A DNA stretch of 64,000 bases from Prosapia bicincta (GCA_036971475.1 JBAIZL010000001.1:144526692-144590691); one strand, 5' to 3'; positions 1 to 11,954 are shown, numbered from the stretch's first letter. Notes: generated from the sequence alone by a model not told the origin. Translations and numbers: made by a program.

Positions 1-15
1 CCCTGGCTTAGGGGT

Positions 16-560
16 GGTTTCGACCACGTTTAGAGGGGTAGGGGTTGTTTTTCAAAAAAATTTATTTCTAACCCACTAACCTAAGCTAGCCAAAATGGAT
101 CCAACCTAACATAACCTAAGTGTAGGGGGTGACCTCAGCTACGTTCAGGACCATCTCCAGGGGTAGCTCAGGGGTGGATTGGGGGGTGGGGGGTAGTTTT
201 CGAAAAAATTTTGGAAAAACGTGTCTTGACTGATAGGGCGGGCCTAGAGTGTATTATCGCGACGGAAGGGGTAGTTTCACCTAGGGGTAGTTTTTCGAAA
301 AAAATTATTTTCAACCCACTAACCTAAGCTAGCCAAATTTGATCAATCCTAACCTAACCTAGGTGTTGGGGGTGACCCCAGCTACGTTCAGGACCATCTC
401 GGGGGGTAGCTCCGGGGGTGGTTTGGGGGTGGGGGGTAGTTTTCGAAAAAATTCTGGAAAAACGTTTCTTGACCGATAGGGTGTGTCTAGAGTTCATTAT
501 CGCGTCGGTAGGGGTAGTTTCACCTAAGGGTAGTTTTTCGAAAAAATAAAATCCGACCCA
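16..560. repeat. Outer terminal subrepeats, ~243-bp period
   Basis: AACCCACTAACCTAAGCTAG begins at 70 and again at 313, and a decayed version lies near 553. Each unit carries a G-rich segment (GGGGGTGGGGGGTAG type), a TTTTTCGAAAAA core and stretches of AACCTAACCT. The same block appears inverted at about 11175-11735. Confidence 0.85.
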
Positions 561-584
561 CTTACCTAAATGATTAAAAACGAC

Positions 585-935
585 TCTGAATGACCTTGAG
601 CATGGACCAGGGGCCTAATTGACTACATCTAGGGGCGGTTATTGGATCCAACCCAACCAACCCATAGGGTAATATCAAAAGCATGCAGGTCCATCATGAA
701 TGAAGGCGGCTCTGAATGAATGAAGGCGGCTCTGAATGACCTTGAGCATGGACCAGGGGCCTAATTGACTACGTCTAGAGGTGGTTATTGGATCCAACCC
801 AACCAACCCATAGGGTAATATCAACAGCGTGTATGTCCATCATGAATGAAGGCGGGTCTGAATGAATGAAGGTGGCTCTGAATGACCGTGATCATAGACT
901 ATGAGGTGTATTTGACTACTTCTAGAGGTAATTAA
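585..935. repeat. 146-bp tandem repeat, left arm
   Basis: TGACCTTGAGCATGGACCAG starts at 591 and 737, and a third diverged start lies at 883, so the period is 146 bp. Inside each unit is a shorter tandem of GAATGAATGAAGGCGGCTCT type. The right-arm counterpart is at about 10845-11185. Confidence 0.85.
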
Positions 936-1399
936 TGGAAAAAAAACCAAATCAGGCATATGACGCAACAACCCCCGGGACATCCTCCCCGGAGGTAGCT
1001 ACCGGCGAGGGGTTATCTTGAGATATAACTGTTTAATATATGAAATATCATCGCTCGAACGATCCCAGGCGGTAGGCCCACCCTAAAATGAACGGTATAA
1101 CCCAGGGTAATGAGGGATACAAGTTGAATGTTAAATGCCGCGTAGGCCGCTCACTCGAACCCTGACAGGCCAGCGCCTTAAAAACAAAATATCTAAAAAC
1201 ATACCAGGTATAGCAAGAGAGGTATCTAGTAGGGCCCACCTCCAAAGGTAAAAAAATAAACAGTGTAACAAAACCTTATCGCTTGAGTGAATACGTTTGA
1301 CCTACATGTGCAGGCATGCAGAGATAACGCAAATCCCTAGAACCGCAAAGACAAATAGCTACCGGTGGTCTATTTTCATATTATAAAAATAATAAGCAG

Positions 1400-2460
1400 T
1401 TACCTGTACAAAAAAATAAATACCTTTGCAGATAAGAGAGCAAGAACCTGGACACATAGAAGAATCAAATACATGTGCAGACAGAAGAAGCAAGGATCTG
1501 GACATATAGAAGAAGCAAAGACCTGGACGGAGAAGAAAATAAAAGACCCGGACAGGTATACGAGACAATGCTTAGGCAAATAGAAAAAAACAAGGATTTG
1601 GTCAGGTAGACGAGGTAGGGCTTGGGCAGATAGAAGAAACAACGATCTGGACAGATAGAAGAAGCTAGGATATGGATAGGTAGACGAGGCAAGGCTTGGA
1701 CAGATTGAAGAAGCAATGACCCAGAGAGATTGATGAGGTAAGGCTTGGACAGATAGAAGAAGCAAGAACCTGGACAAATAGAAGAAGCAAATACCTGGAC
1801 TGGTATACGGAGTAACATCCCGGACAGATAGAAGAAACAAATATCTGGACAGATAAAAGAACCAAGGACTTCGGCACGTAGAGGAACCAAGACTTGGACA
1901 GACGGAAGAAGCAAGGACATGATCAGATAAGAGAAGTAAGGACCTGGACGGATAGAAGAAGCAGTACCTAGATAGATAGAAGAAGCAGGGATATGGACAG
2001 ATAGGAGAAGCCTTGCCAGATAGGAGGAGGTCCTTGACCTGGACAGATAGAAGAAGCAAATACATGGACACATAGAAGAAGCAAAGACCTGGACAGATAG
2101 AATATGCAAGTACCAGGACAAATAGAAGTAGCGAGTAGTTGGACAGATAGAAGAAGTAAGGACTTGGACCGATATGAGAAGCACGGACTTGGGCGGATAG
2201 AAGAAGCAAGTACATGGATACATAGAAGAAGTAAGGATATGGACAGATAGGAGAAGGAAGGACCTGGACCGATAAAAAGAGCTAATACCTGGACAGATAG
2301 AAGAAGCAAGGACCTATACCGATGGAAGAAGCAAGTACATGGACTGATAGAAGAAGCAAGGACCTGGACCGATAAAAGAAACAAGCACCTGGACAGATAG
2401 AAGAAGCATGTACTTGGACAGATAGTAGAAGTAAGCACCTGGACAGACAGAAGAACCCAA
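1400..2460. repeat. 25-bp minisatellite, left arm (~42 units)
   Basis: Degenerate units of 25 bp with a core such as ACCTGGACAGATAGAAGAAG on the plus strand. The unit contains no stop in any frame on the complementary strand, and 25 is not a multiple of three. All three minus frames therefore stay open for hundreds of bases and translate as a hydrophobic 25-residue repeat. I treat these frames as by-products of the minisatellite, not genes. Confidence 0.93.
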
Positions 2461-2639
2461 GGCCTACATATATATATAATCAGAAATCAATGTAAATAAT
2501 CAAATAGCCTCAATGGATATATCCTATAGCTGCAAATGTATCTAGATATAAAAGGTATATATGGAGAAACACTAATAAAGATGCCCATCACAAAACGTGA
2601 ATAAATATATGTTATAAAACGATCCTAAAACGATGCTAA

Positions 2640-4260
2640 ACCAACATGCATACTATCATACATATTCGTATATACCATGTTAAGCCTACATACGTGATAG
2701 TCCACATAATGTGTTAAACAAATATGCATGTAAACCTGCATACATACTATGCTAAGCCGACTTACATGGGCCTACTATGTCGGTAAACCGCCGGCCAAAG
2801 CCTATATGATCTAAGCCTGACACACATTTACACCTCGTCTATCAGGTAGAACCTGGCAACCGTATAATAAGGGAAGTACTATATGGTATAGCTAACAATG
2901 CATAACCTATCACGCCCATCACGGTCAACAAATATTACAATATAATTAAAAAAGTCGCGCAACCTATATACATACAGTGCTAAGCCAACATTCAGGCATA
3001 TATACTATGTTAAAACAGCGTGCAATATACTCTAAATAGCCAAATATACATTGTTAAACCAATATGCAGGTTAACCTATATACATCCCGTTACCCACATA
3101 TGCCTATATAATATGTTAAGCCTGTATAAGTGATTGCCCTTATAGTGTGTTCAATAAATATGCGTGTAAACCAAATAAATACTCTGGTAAGCCAACATGC
3201 ATGCTATCATAGATAGGCGTATATACTATGTTAGGCCTACATATCGCGTTAAACAAACATGTGTAAGCCACCATACATATTATGCTAAGCCGACAAGGGC
3301 CTGAACACATTATATCCACTGCATAGTTTAGCTAAACGGCTATCACACACTATCCTACAGGTACCACATAATACCTGATCAATAACACATAGTATCCAAT
3401 GCATAGCCTGACGAAGGTTTAATATATAGTATCCAGAGGCCTCGCTAACGATTAACACGTTGTATCCATAAGGCCTACTATGTCGGTAAACCACAGGCCC
3501 AAGCTTATATGATCAGAGTCCGACACACATTTTCACCCCGTCTATCAGGTAGAACCTCAGGCAGGCGGCTGTATAATACGGGAAGTACTATATCGTATAG
3601 CTAACAATGCATAACCTATCACGCCGATGACGGTCAGCAAATACTACAATATAATTAAAAAAAGTCGCGCAACCTATATACATACAATGCTAACCAATAT
3701 CGGCATATATACTATGTTAAACCAACATGCAATATAATCTAAATAGCCATATATACGCTGTTAAACAAATATGCGTGTAAACCTACATAAATACTATGGT
3801 AAGCCAACATGCATGCTATCATACTATGTTAAGCCCAAATACATAATAGAATACATAATGTGTTAAACATATATGTGTGTAAGCCAGCATAGAATTATGC
3901 TAAGAAGACATGGACCTACAAAGTATAACACATTATATTCGGTGCATAGTTTAGCTAATGGATATCACACACTAACCTACAAGCTGCCCACAAATTACCA
4001 CATAATACCTGATACATAGCCCGGATAATCATTAACGCATAGCGGCCGATGCAAGTCATGACTAGGGCTAACACAACATATTCATACCATAGCCTGACTA
4101 GGGCTAACACATAGTATCCGATGAGAAGTATGAATACAAAGTAACACATAATATCCGTTGCATAGCTCGGCTAAAGTTCGTCATATAGCACCCGAAGTAT
4201 AGCTTGACAAACACATAGCATCTCATGAGCGGCGTGATATAAGGTAACACATAGTATCCG
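2640..4260. repeat. ~700-bp higher-order repeat, left arm
   Basis: CCTACTATGTCGGTAAACC begins at 2771 and at about 3474, giving a period near 703 bp. Each copy contains a TCACGCC...GACGGTCA block, an ATATAATTAAAAAA stretch, and many short degenerate elements of the ACATGCATACTATC and ACATAGTATCCGATG types. The second copy runs to about 4150. The mirror block is about 7270-9110. Confidence 0.8.
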
Positions 4261-4269
4261 ATACACAAC

Positions 4270-4600
4270 CTAGGATCGAATATGAAGTCATCCAGGTGGA
4301 GAACAAGATGGTGGCAATGTTGATACCGACTTCAAAAGGGCTATGGCCTGTGTAGGCTAGATCAAATAACCAACGTTTCCACTAAACTACTGTCATACGC
4401 GTAGTTTAACCAACCAACATACGTGAAGTTCAAACGAACAGCATTGACACCAAGTCCAAATAGGCTATGGCGGCTATGCCCAGATCAACGTTTCAACTAA
4501 TCAACGTTGAAAAACTTACGCTAATCAACCAACATCTACACCGAGGTCAAATGGGCCTATGGTTAGCGAAGGCACTGGCAAAAGCTTTAAGCCTTAGGCA
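4270..4600. repeat. ~110-bp degenerate tandem repeats, left arm
   Basis: Units share GGCTATGG..., AGATCAAC..., AACGTTT and AACCAACAT elements and recur about three times. The mirror block is about 6920-7250. Confidence 0.6.
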
Positions 4601-5520
4601 TAATTATAGCTATCAACGCATACCAAAATAGCTATGCAGAAACCGTCAAGGCCATTACACATATTGTCCAGGTATGTTCTCCATCAAATCGAGACTTTAG
4701 ACACCATCTCTGTAAAACAGCTAACAAATTATACTCTACCACAATAGGTATGTCAAAACTGTTACCGGCTCATAATCTAAGCCAGTGGTTACGTAACGCC
4801 CTTTATCAATTTAAGACCTTAAGAGATATCTTCGTAAAGACAGCTACCAATCCATACTATATCACAATAGTTACGTTAGAGCTACCGCTGCTCACCCTAC
4901 CATAATAGCTACGTACAGACGGTTAATATTGTATAACCTATCACAAGACTTATGTAAAAACAGCTGGGCATAACCTGTCACACAATAACTGCGTAAAGGC
5001 AGCTAACAAGGCCTACCCCATTAAAATAGCTACGAAAAGATAACATCCAATACATACCCTATCATATTAGCTATGTAAAGACAATAAATGCGTAAAGGCA
5101 GCTAACAATGCCTACCCCATTAAAATAGCTACAAAAAGATAACAACCAATACATAACTTATCATAATAGCTATGTAAAGACAGCTAAAGATGCATAACCT
5201 AACTCAGTAATGATTGCTATTAAATAATGAACCATTACACTAGCCACGTAAAGACAGCTACCAACATCACAATAGCTACGTAAAAATAGTTATCGATCCG
5301 TGACCAAGATAATACTTACGTAAGATCTATATCAGTGCTAAGACAATAGCTCCGTAAGGAAAACCTACCACTTCATGAACTACGACAACAGCAAGGTGTG
5401 GACGGCTACCAATACATTACTTATCACAGCTACCAACACATAACTCGTCACACTAGCTAAGTAAATAGCGCTACGATTGAATAGCCTATCACACAGGCTA
5501 ATTGAGGGTCACTAACTAAA
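4600..5520. repeat. ~40-bp degenerate tandem repeats, left arm
   Basis: Many copies of an AATAGCTACGTAAAGACAGC-like unit alternate with CCAATACATAACCTATCAC-like sequence. Periodicity is loose. The mirror block is about 6000-6920. Confidence 0.75.
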
Positions 5521-5570
5521 CCATCACAATATCTCTGTACATGGCAGATGGCGCGATGATCTTCATCTTT

Positions 5571-5953
5571 ATCGCACACCTAACATTAGGTTAGGTTAGA
5601 AGCACTCTGGCTAGCTTAGGTTAGTGGGTTGAAAATAATTTTTTCTAAAAACTACCCCTCTAGACGTGGTTGAACACCCAACAGTAGGTTAGATTAGAAG
5701 CACTCTGGCTAGCTTAGGTTAGTGGGTTGAAAATCATTTTTTATTTGGACGTCGAAACCACGTCTAGAGGGGTAGTTTTTAGAAAAAATTATTTTCAACC
5801 CACTAACCTAAGCTAGCCAGAGTGCTTCTAATCTAACCTACTGTTGGGTGTTCAACCACGTCTAGAGGGGTAGTTTTTAGAAAAAATTATTTTCAACCCA
5901 CTAACCTAAGCTAGCCAGAGTGCTTCTAACCTAACCTAATGTTAGGTGTGCGA
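5571..5953. repeat. Inner terminal modules flanking the palindrome centre
   Basis: On each side of the centre the module (TCTAGAGGGGTAGTTTTTAG ... AACCCACTAACCTAAGCTAG) occurs twice with a period of about 98 bp, ending in an ATCGCACACC / GGTGTGCGAT boundary (5571-5580 and 5944-5953). The module is the reverse complement of the outer terminal module of the same arm. Confidence 0.85.
5743..5782. other. Palindrome centre (spacer)
   Basis: Only about 40 bp separate the two arms. The spacer contains a small internal hairpin, GACGT paired with ACGTC around a CGAAACC loop (5748-5764). It is itself part of the terminal module: CACGTCTAGAGGGGTAG recurs at about 5857 and, in variant form, at the outer ends. 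Confidence 0.85.
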
Positions 5954-7987
5954 TAAAGATGAAGATCATCACGCCATCTGCCATGTACAGAGATATTGTG
6001 ATGGTTTAGTTAGTGACCCTCAATTAGCCTGTGTGATAGGCTATTCAATCGTAGCGCTATTTACTTAGCTAGTGTGACGAGTTATGTGTTGGTAGCTGTG
6101 ATAAGTAATGTATTGGTAGCCGTCCACACCTTGCTGTTGTCGTAGTTCATGAAGTGGTAGGTTTTCCTTACGGAGCTATTGTCTTAGCACTGATATAGAT
6201 CTTACGTAAGTATTATCTTGGTCACGAATCGATAACTGTTTTTACGTAGCTATTGTGATGTTGGTAGCTGTCTTTACGTGGCTAGTGGAATGGTTCATTA
6301 TTTAATAGCAATCATTACTGAGTTAGGTTATGCATCTTTAGCTGTCTTTACACAGCTATTATGATAAGTTATGTATTGGTTGTTATCTTTTTGTAGCTAT
6401 TTTAATGGGGTAGGCATTGTTAGCTGCCTTTACGCATTTATTGTCTTTACATAGCTAATATGATAGGGTATGTATTGGATGTTATCTTTTCGTAGCTATT
6501 TTAATGGGGTAGGCCTTGTTAGCTGCCTTTACGCAGTTATTGTGTGACAGGTTATGCCTAGCTGTTTTTACATAAGTCTTGTGATAGGTTATACAATATT
6601 AACCGTCTGTACGTAGCTATTATGGTAGGGTGAGCAGCGGTAGCTCTAACGTAACTATTGTGATATAGTATGGATTGGTAGCTGTCTTTACGAAGATATC
6701 TCTTAAGGTCTTAAATTGATAAAGGGCGTTACGTAACCACTGGCTTAGATTATGAGCCGGTAACAGTTTTGACATACCTATTGTGGTAGAGTATAATTTG
6801 TTAGCTGTTTTACAGAGATGGTGTCTAAAGTCTCGATTTGATGGAGAACATACCTGGACAATATGTGTAATGGCCTTGACGGTTTCTGCATAGCTATTTT
6901 GGTATGCGTTGATAGCTATAATTATGCCTAAGGCTTAAAGCTTTTGCCAGTGCCTTCGCTAACCATAGGCCCATTTGACCTCGGTGTAGATGTTGGTTGA
7001 TTAGCGTAAGTTTTTCAACGTTGATTAGTTGAAACGTTGATCTGGGCATAGCCGCCATAGCCTATTTGGACTTGGTGTCAATGCTGTTCGTTTGAACTTC
7101 ACGTATGTTGGTTGGTTAAACTACGCGTATGACAGTAGTTTAGTTGAAACGTTGGTTATTTGATCTAGCCTACACAGGCCATAGCCCTTTTGAAGTCGGT
7201 ATCAACATTGCCACCATCTTGTTCTCCACCTGGATGACTTCATATTCGATCCTAGGTTGTGTATCGGATACTATGTGTTACCTTATATCACGCCGCTCAT
7301 GAGATGCTATGTGTTTGTCAAGCTATACTTCGGGTGCTATATGACGAACTTTAGCCGAGCTATGCAACGGATATTATGTGTTACTTTGTATTCATACTTC
7401 TCATCGGATACTATGTGTTAGCCCTAGTCAGGCTATGGTTTGAATATGTTGTGTTAGCCCTAGTCATGACTTGCATCGGCCGCTATGCGTTAATGATTAT
7501 CCGGGCTATGTATCAGGTATTATGTGGTAATTTGTGGGCAGCTTGTAGGTTAGTGTGTGATATCCATTAGCTAAACTATGCACCGAATATAATGTGTTAT
7601 ACTTTGTAGGTCCATGTCTTCTTAGCATAATTCTATGCTGGCTTACACACATATATGTTTAACACATTATGTATTCTATTATGTATTTGGGCTTAACATA
7701 GTATGATAGCATGCATGTTGGCTTACCATAGTATTTATGTAGGTTTACACGCATATTTGTTTAACAGCGTATATATGGCTATTTAGATTATATTGCATGT
7801 TGGTTTAACATAGTATATATGCCGATATTGGTTAGCATTGTATGTATATAGGTTGCGCGACTTTTTTTAATTATATTGTAGTATTTGCTGACCGTCATCG
7901 GCGTGATAGGTTATGCATTGTTAGCTATACGATATAGTACTTCCCGTATTATACAGCCGCCTGCCTGAGGTTCTACCTGATAGACGG

Positions 7988-8439
7988 GGTGAAAATGTGT
8001 GTCGGACTCTGATCATATAAGCTTGGGCCTGTGGTTTACCGACATAGTAGGCCTTATGGATACAACGTGTTAATCGTTAGCGAGGCCTCTGGATACTATA
8101 TATTAAACCTTCGTCAGGCTATGCATTGGATACTATGTGTTATTGATCAGGTATTATGTGGTACCTGTAGGATAGTGTGTGATAGCCGTTTAGCTAAACT
8201 ATGCAGTGGATAGGGTGAAAATGTGTGTCGGACTCTGATCATATAAGCTTGGGCCTGTGGTTTACCTACATAGTAGGCCTTATGGATACAACGTGTTAAT
8301 CGTTAGCGAGGCCTCTGGATACTATATATTAAACCTTCGTCAGGCTATGCATTGGATACTATGTGTTATTGATCAGGTATTATGTGGTACCTGTAGGATA
8401 GTGTGTGATAGCCGTTTAGCTAAACTATGCAGTGGATAT
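7988..8439. repeat. 226-bp tandem duplication private to the right arm
   Basis: GGTGAAAATGTGTGTCGGAC starts at 7988 and again at 8214. The two units are almost identical; one visible change is ACCGACATAG versus ACCTACATAG. The left arm has a single unit at the mirror position, about 3285-3545. The duplication therefore arose after the arms formed, or was lost on the left. Confidence 0.93.
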
Positions 8440-9272
8440 AATGTGTTCAGGCCCTTGTAGCTTAGCATAATATGTATGGTGGCTTACACATGTTTGTTTA
8501 ACGCGATATGTAGGCCTAACATAGTATATACGCCTATCTATGATAGCATGCATGTTGGCTTACCAGAGTATTTATTTGGTTTACACGCATATTTATTGAA
8601 CACACTATAAGGGCAATCACTTATACAGGCTTAACATATTATATAGGCATATGTGGGTAACGGGATGTATATAGGTTAACCTGCATATTGGTTTAACAAC
8701 GTATATTTGGCTATTTAGAGTATATTGCACGCTGTTTTAACATAGTATATATGCCTGAATAGGTATAGGTTGCGCGACTTTTTTAATTATATTGTAATAT
8801 TTGTTGACCGTGATGGGCGTGATAGGTTATGCATTGTTAGCTATACCATATAGCACTTCCCTTATTATACGGTTGCCAGGTTCTACCTGATAGACGAGGT
8901 GTAAATGTGTGTCAGGCTTAGATCATATAGGCTTTGGCCGGCGGTTTACCGACATAGTAGGCCCATGTAAGTCGGCTTAGCACAGAATGTATGCAGGTTT
9001 ACATGCATATTTGTTTAACACATTATGTGGACTATCACGTATGTAGGCTTAACATGGTATATACGAATATGTATGATAGCATGCATGTTGGTTTAGCATC
9101 GTTTTAGGATCGTTTTATAACATATATTTATTCACGTTTTGTGATGGGCCTCTTTATTAGTGTTTCTCCATATATACCTTTTATATCTAGATACATTTGC
9201 AGCTATAGGATATATCCATTGAGGCTATTTGATTATTTACATTGATTTCTGATTATATATATATGTAGGCCT

Positions 9273-10340
9273 TGGGTTCTTCTGTCTGTCCAGGTGCTTA
9301 CTTCTACTATCTGTCCAAGTACCTGCTTCTTCTATCTGTCCAGGTGCTTGTTTCTTTTATCGGTCCAGGTCCTTGCATTTTCTATCATTCCATGTACTTG
9401 CTTCTTTCATCGGTATAGGTCCTTGCTTCTTCTATCTGTCCAGGTATTTGCTCTTTTTATCGGTCCAGGTCCTTGCTTCTCCTATCTGTCCATATCCTTA
9501 CTTCTTCTATGTATCCATGTACTTGCTTCTTCTATCTGCCCAAGTCCGTGCTTCTCATATCTGTCCAAGTCCTTACTTCTTCTATCTGTCCAACTACTCG
9601 CTTCTTCTATTTGTCCTGGTACTTGCATATTCTATCTGTCCAGGTCTTTGCTTCTTCTATGTATCCGTGTATTTGCTTCTCCTATCTGTCCAGGTCAAGG
9701 ACCTCCTCCTATCTGGCAAGGCTTCTCCTATCTGTCCATATCCCTGCTTCTTCTATCTGTCTAGGTACTTGCTTCTTCTATCCGTCCAGGTCCTTACTTC
9801 TCTTATCTGTTCATGTCCTTGCTTCTTCCGTCTGTCCAAGTCTTGGTTCCTCTACGTGCCGAAGTCCTTGGTTCTTTTATCTGTCCACATATTTGTTTCT
9901 TCTATCTGTCCGGGACGTTACTCCGTATACCAGTCCAGGTATTTGCTTCTTCTATTTGTCCAGGTTCTTGCTTCTTCTATCTGTCCAAGCCTTACCTCAT
10001 CAATCTCTCTGGGTCATTGCTTCTTCAATCTGTCCAAGCCTTGCCTCGTCTACCTATCCATATCCTAGCTTCTTCTATCTGTCCAGATCGTTGTTTCTTC
10101 TATCTGCCCAAGCCCTACCTCGTCTACCTGACCAAATCCTGGTTTTTTTCTATTTGCCTAAGCATTGTCTCGTATACCTGTCCGGGTCTTTTATTTTCCT
10201 ATCCGTCCAGGTCTTTGCTTCTTCTATATGTCCAGATCCTTGCTTCTTCTGTCTGCACATGTATTTGATTCTTCTATGTGTCCAGGTTCTTGCTCTCTTA
10301 TCTGCAAAGGTATTTATTTTTTTGTACAGGTAACTGCTTA
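9273..10340. repeat. 25-bp minisatellite, right arm (~42 units)
   Basis: Inverted counterpart of 1400-2460 with core CTTCTTCTATCTGTCCAGGT. Successive units start at 9425, 9450 and 9475, confirming the 25-bp period. The plus strand is strongly pyrimidine-biased. Confidence 0.93.
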
Positions 10341-11954
10341 TTATTTTTATAATATGAAAATAGACCACCGGTAGCTATTTGACTTTGCGGTTCTAGGGAT
10401 TTGCGTTATTTCTGCATGCCTGCACATGTAGGTCAAACGTATTCACTCAAGCGATAAGGTTTTGTTACACTGTTTATTTTTTTACCTTTGGAGGTGGGCC
10501 CTACTAGATACCTCTCTTGCTATACCTGGTATGTTTTTAGATATTTTGTTTTAAAGGCGCTGGCCTGTCAGGGTTCGAGTGAGCGGCCTACGCGGCATTT
10601 AACATTCAACTTGTATCCCTCATTACCCTGGGTTATACCGTTCATTTTAGGGTGGGCCTACCGCCTGGGACCGTTCGAGCGTTGATATTTCATATATTAA
10701 ACAGTTATATCTTAAGATAACCCCTCGCCGGTAGCTACCTCCGGGGAGGATGTCCCGGGGGATGTTGCGTCATATGCCTGATTTGGTTTTTTTCCATTAA
10801 TTACCTATAGAAGTAGTCAAATACACCTCATAGTCTATGATCACGGTCGTTCAGAGCCACCTTCATTCATTCAGACCCGCCTTCATTCATGATGGACCTA
10901 CACGCTGTTGACATTACCCTATGGGTTGGTTGGGTTGGATCCAATAACCACCTCTAGACGTAGTCAATTAGGCCCCTGGTCCATGCTCAAGGTCATTCAG
11001 AGCCGCCTTCATTCATTCAGAGCCGCCTTCATTCATTCAGAGCCGCCTTCATTCATGATGGACCTGCATACTTTTGATATTACCCTATGGGTTGGTTGGG
11101 TTGGATCCAATAAACACCACTAGACGTAGTCAATTAGGCCCCTGGTCCATGCTCAAGGTAATTCAGAGTCGTTTTTAATCATTTAGGTAAGTGGGTCGGA
11201 TTTTATTTTTTCGAAAAACTACCCTTAGGTGAAACTACCCCTACCGACGCGATAATGCACTCTAGACACACCCTATCGGTCAAGAAACGTTTTTCCAGAA
11301 TTTTTTCGAAAACTACCCCCACCCCCAAACCACCCCCGGAGCTACCCCCGGAGATGGTGCTGAACGTAGCTGGGGTCACCCCCAACACCTAGGTTAGGTT
11401 AGGTTTGATCAAATTTGGCTAGCTTAGGTTAGTGGGTTGAAAATGATTTTTTTCGAAAAACTACCCCTAGGTGAAACTACCCCTTCCGTCGCGATAATAC
11501 ACTCTAGGCCCGCCCTATCAGTCAAGACACGTTTTTCCAAAAATTTTTCGAAAACTACCCCCCACCCCCCAATCCACCCCTGAGCTACCCCCGGAGATGG
11601 TCCTGAACGTAGCTGAGGTCACCCCCTACACTTAGGTTAGGTTAGGTTGGATCCATTTTGGCTAGCTTAGGTTAGTGGGTTAGAAATAAATTTTTTCGAA
11701 AAACTACCCCCTACCCCTCTAATCGTGGTCGAAACCAGGGATCAGGTGCGCGATGACCTTGAACATCATCCAAAACAACCCCTATAGTCCTAGTTTACGT
11801 AGCGGCCGAGTTAGGAGTGGCTGTGCCAACCTACCGAAGGTTCTACTCATAAATAAAAACTTTGTGTGGTTTAAAGAATTCTTCTATTTATTTATATATA
11901 TAAATAGAGAGAGGGGCATGTTAATATGGGGGGAGGCTTATTCAGAGGGGCTAT

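Larger units (their letters stand above)
16..5742 (+). repeat. Left arm of giant palindrome
   Basis: This arm is the reverse complement of 5783-11735. Correspondence is visible along its whole length. The frame at 1048-1245 (minus) recurs at 10488-10685 (plus) with two residue changes, and 3955-4149 (minus) recurs at 7376-7570 (plus) with one. Paired coordinates sum to about 11525 in the inner part and about 11733 in the outer part; the shift is explained by a 226-bp duplication in the right arm plus small indels. From outside to inside the arm holds 243-bp and 146-bp subrepeats, a short unique stretch, a 25-bp minisatellite, ~700-bp higher-order repeats, ~40-bp degenerate repeats and the inner terminal module. 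Bases 1-15 no longer match the right arm, so the outer end lies close to the window edge. No convincing protein is encoded. Confidence 0.95.
5783..11735 (-). repeat. Right arm of giant palindrome
   Basis: Inverted copy of the left arm. It is about 200 bp longer because of a private tandem duplication at 7988-8439. Other differences are isolated substitutions and small indels, for example a Tyr-to-Phe change in the frame at 7376-7570. Such differences argue against the arm being a simple fold-back copy of one sequencing read. Homology to the left arm fades at about 11735, after a module containing CGTGGTCGAAACC; the following sequence is ordinary single-copy AT-rich DNA. Confidence 0.95.

Noticed and set aside
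70..380. True telomere
   Set aside because: TTAGG-like units occur only in runs of two or three inside complex repeats, not as a long array.
1048..1245. 65-codon frame conserved in both arms (mirror 10488-10685)
   Set aside because: Conservation is explained by the inverted duplication. There is no recognised domain and two residue changes already. It is not called as a gene.
1400..2438. Long overlapping minus frames (up to 271 codons) and their mirror on the plus strand at 9294-10333
   Set aside because: They are produced by the stop-free 25-bp minisatellite. The same repeat is open in all three frames, so they are not supported as genes.
1400..2460. Possible CRISPR array (25-bp repeats)
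   Set aside because: Units are contiguous without unique spacers, in a eukaryotic context with no cas genes.
3285..4149. Mirror-image 60-70-codon frames at 3285-3494, 3955-4149, 7376-7570 and 8031-8460
   Set aside because: They lie in degenerate tandem repeats. Their presence in both arms only reflects the palindrome.
5743..5782. Palindrome as an assembly or fold-back read artefact
   Set aside because: Not excluded, but the arms differ by a 226-bp duplication, small indels and substitutions, which a single-read fold-back followed by polishing would not easily give. Kept as a refutation test.
11736..11790. Continuation of the palindrome family beyond the right arm (GGTGCGCGATGACC versus the inner GGTGTGCGAT)
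   Set aside because: The match is too short to support another unit.
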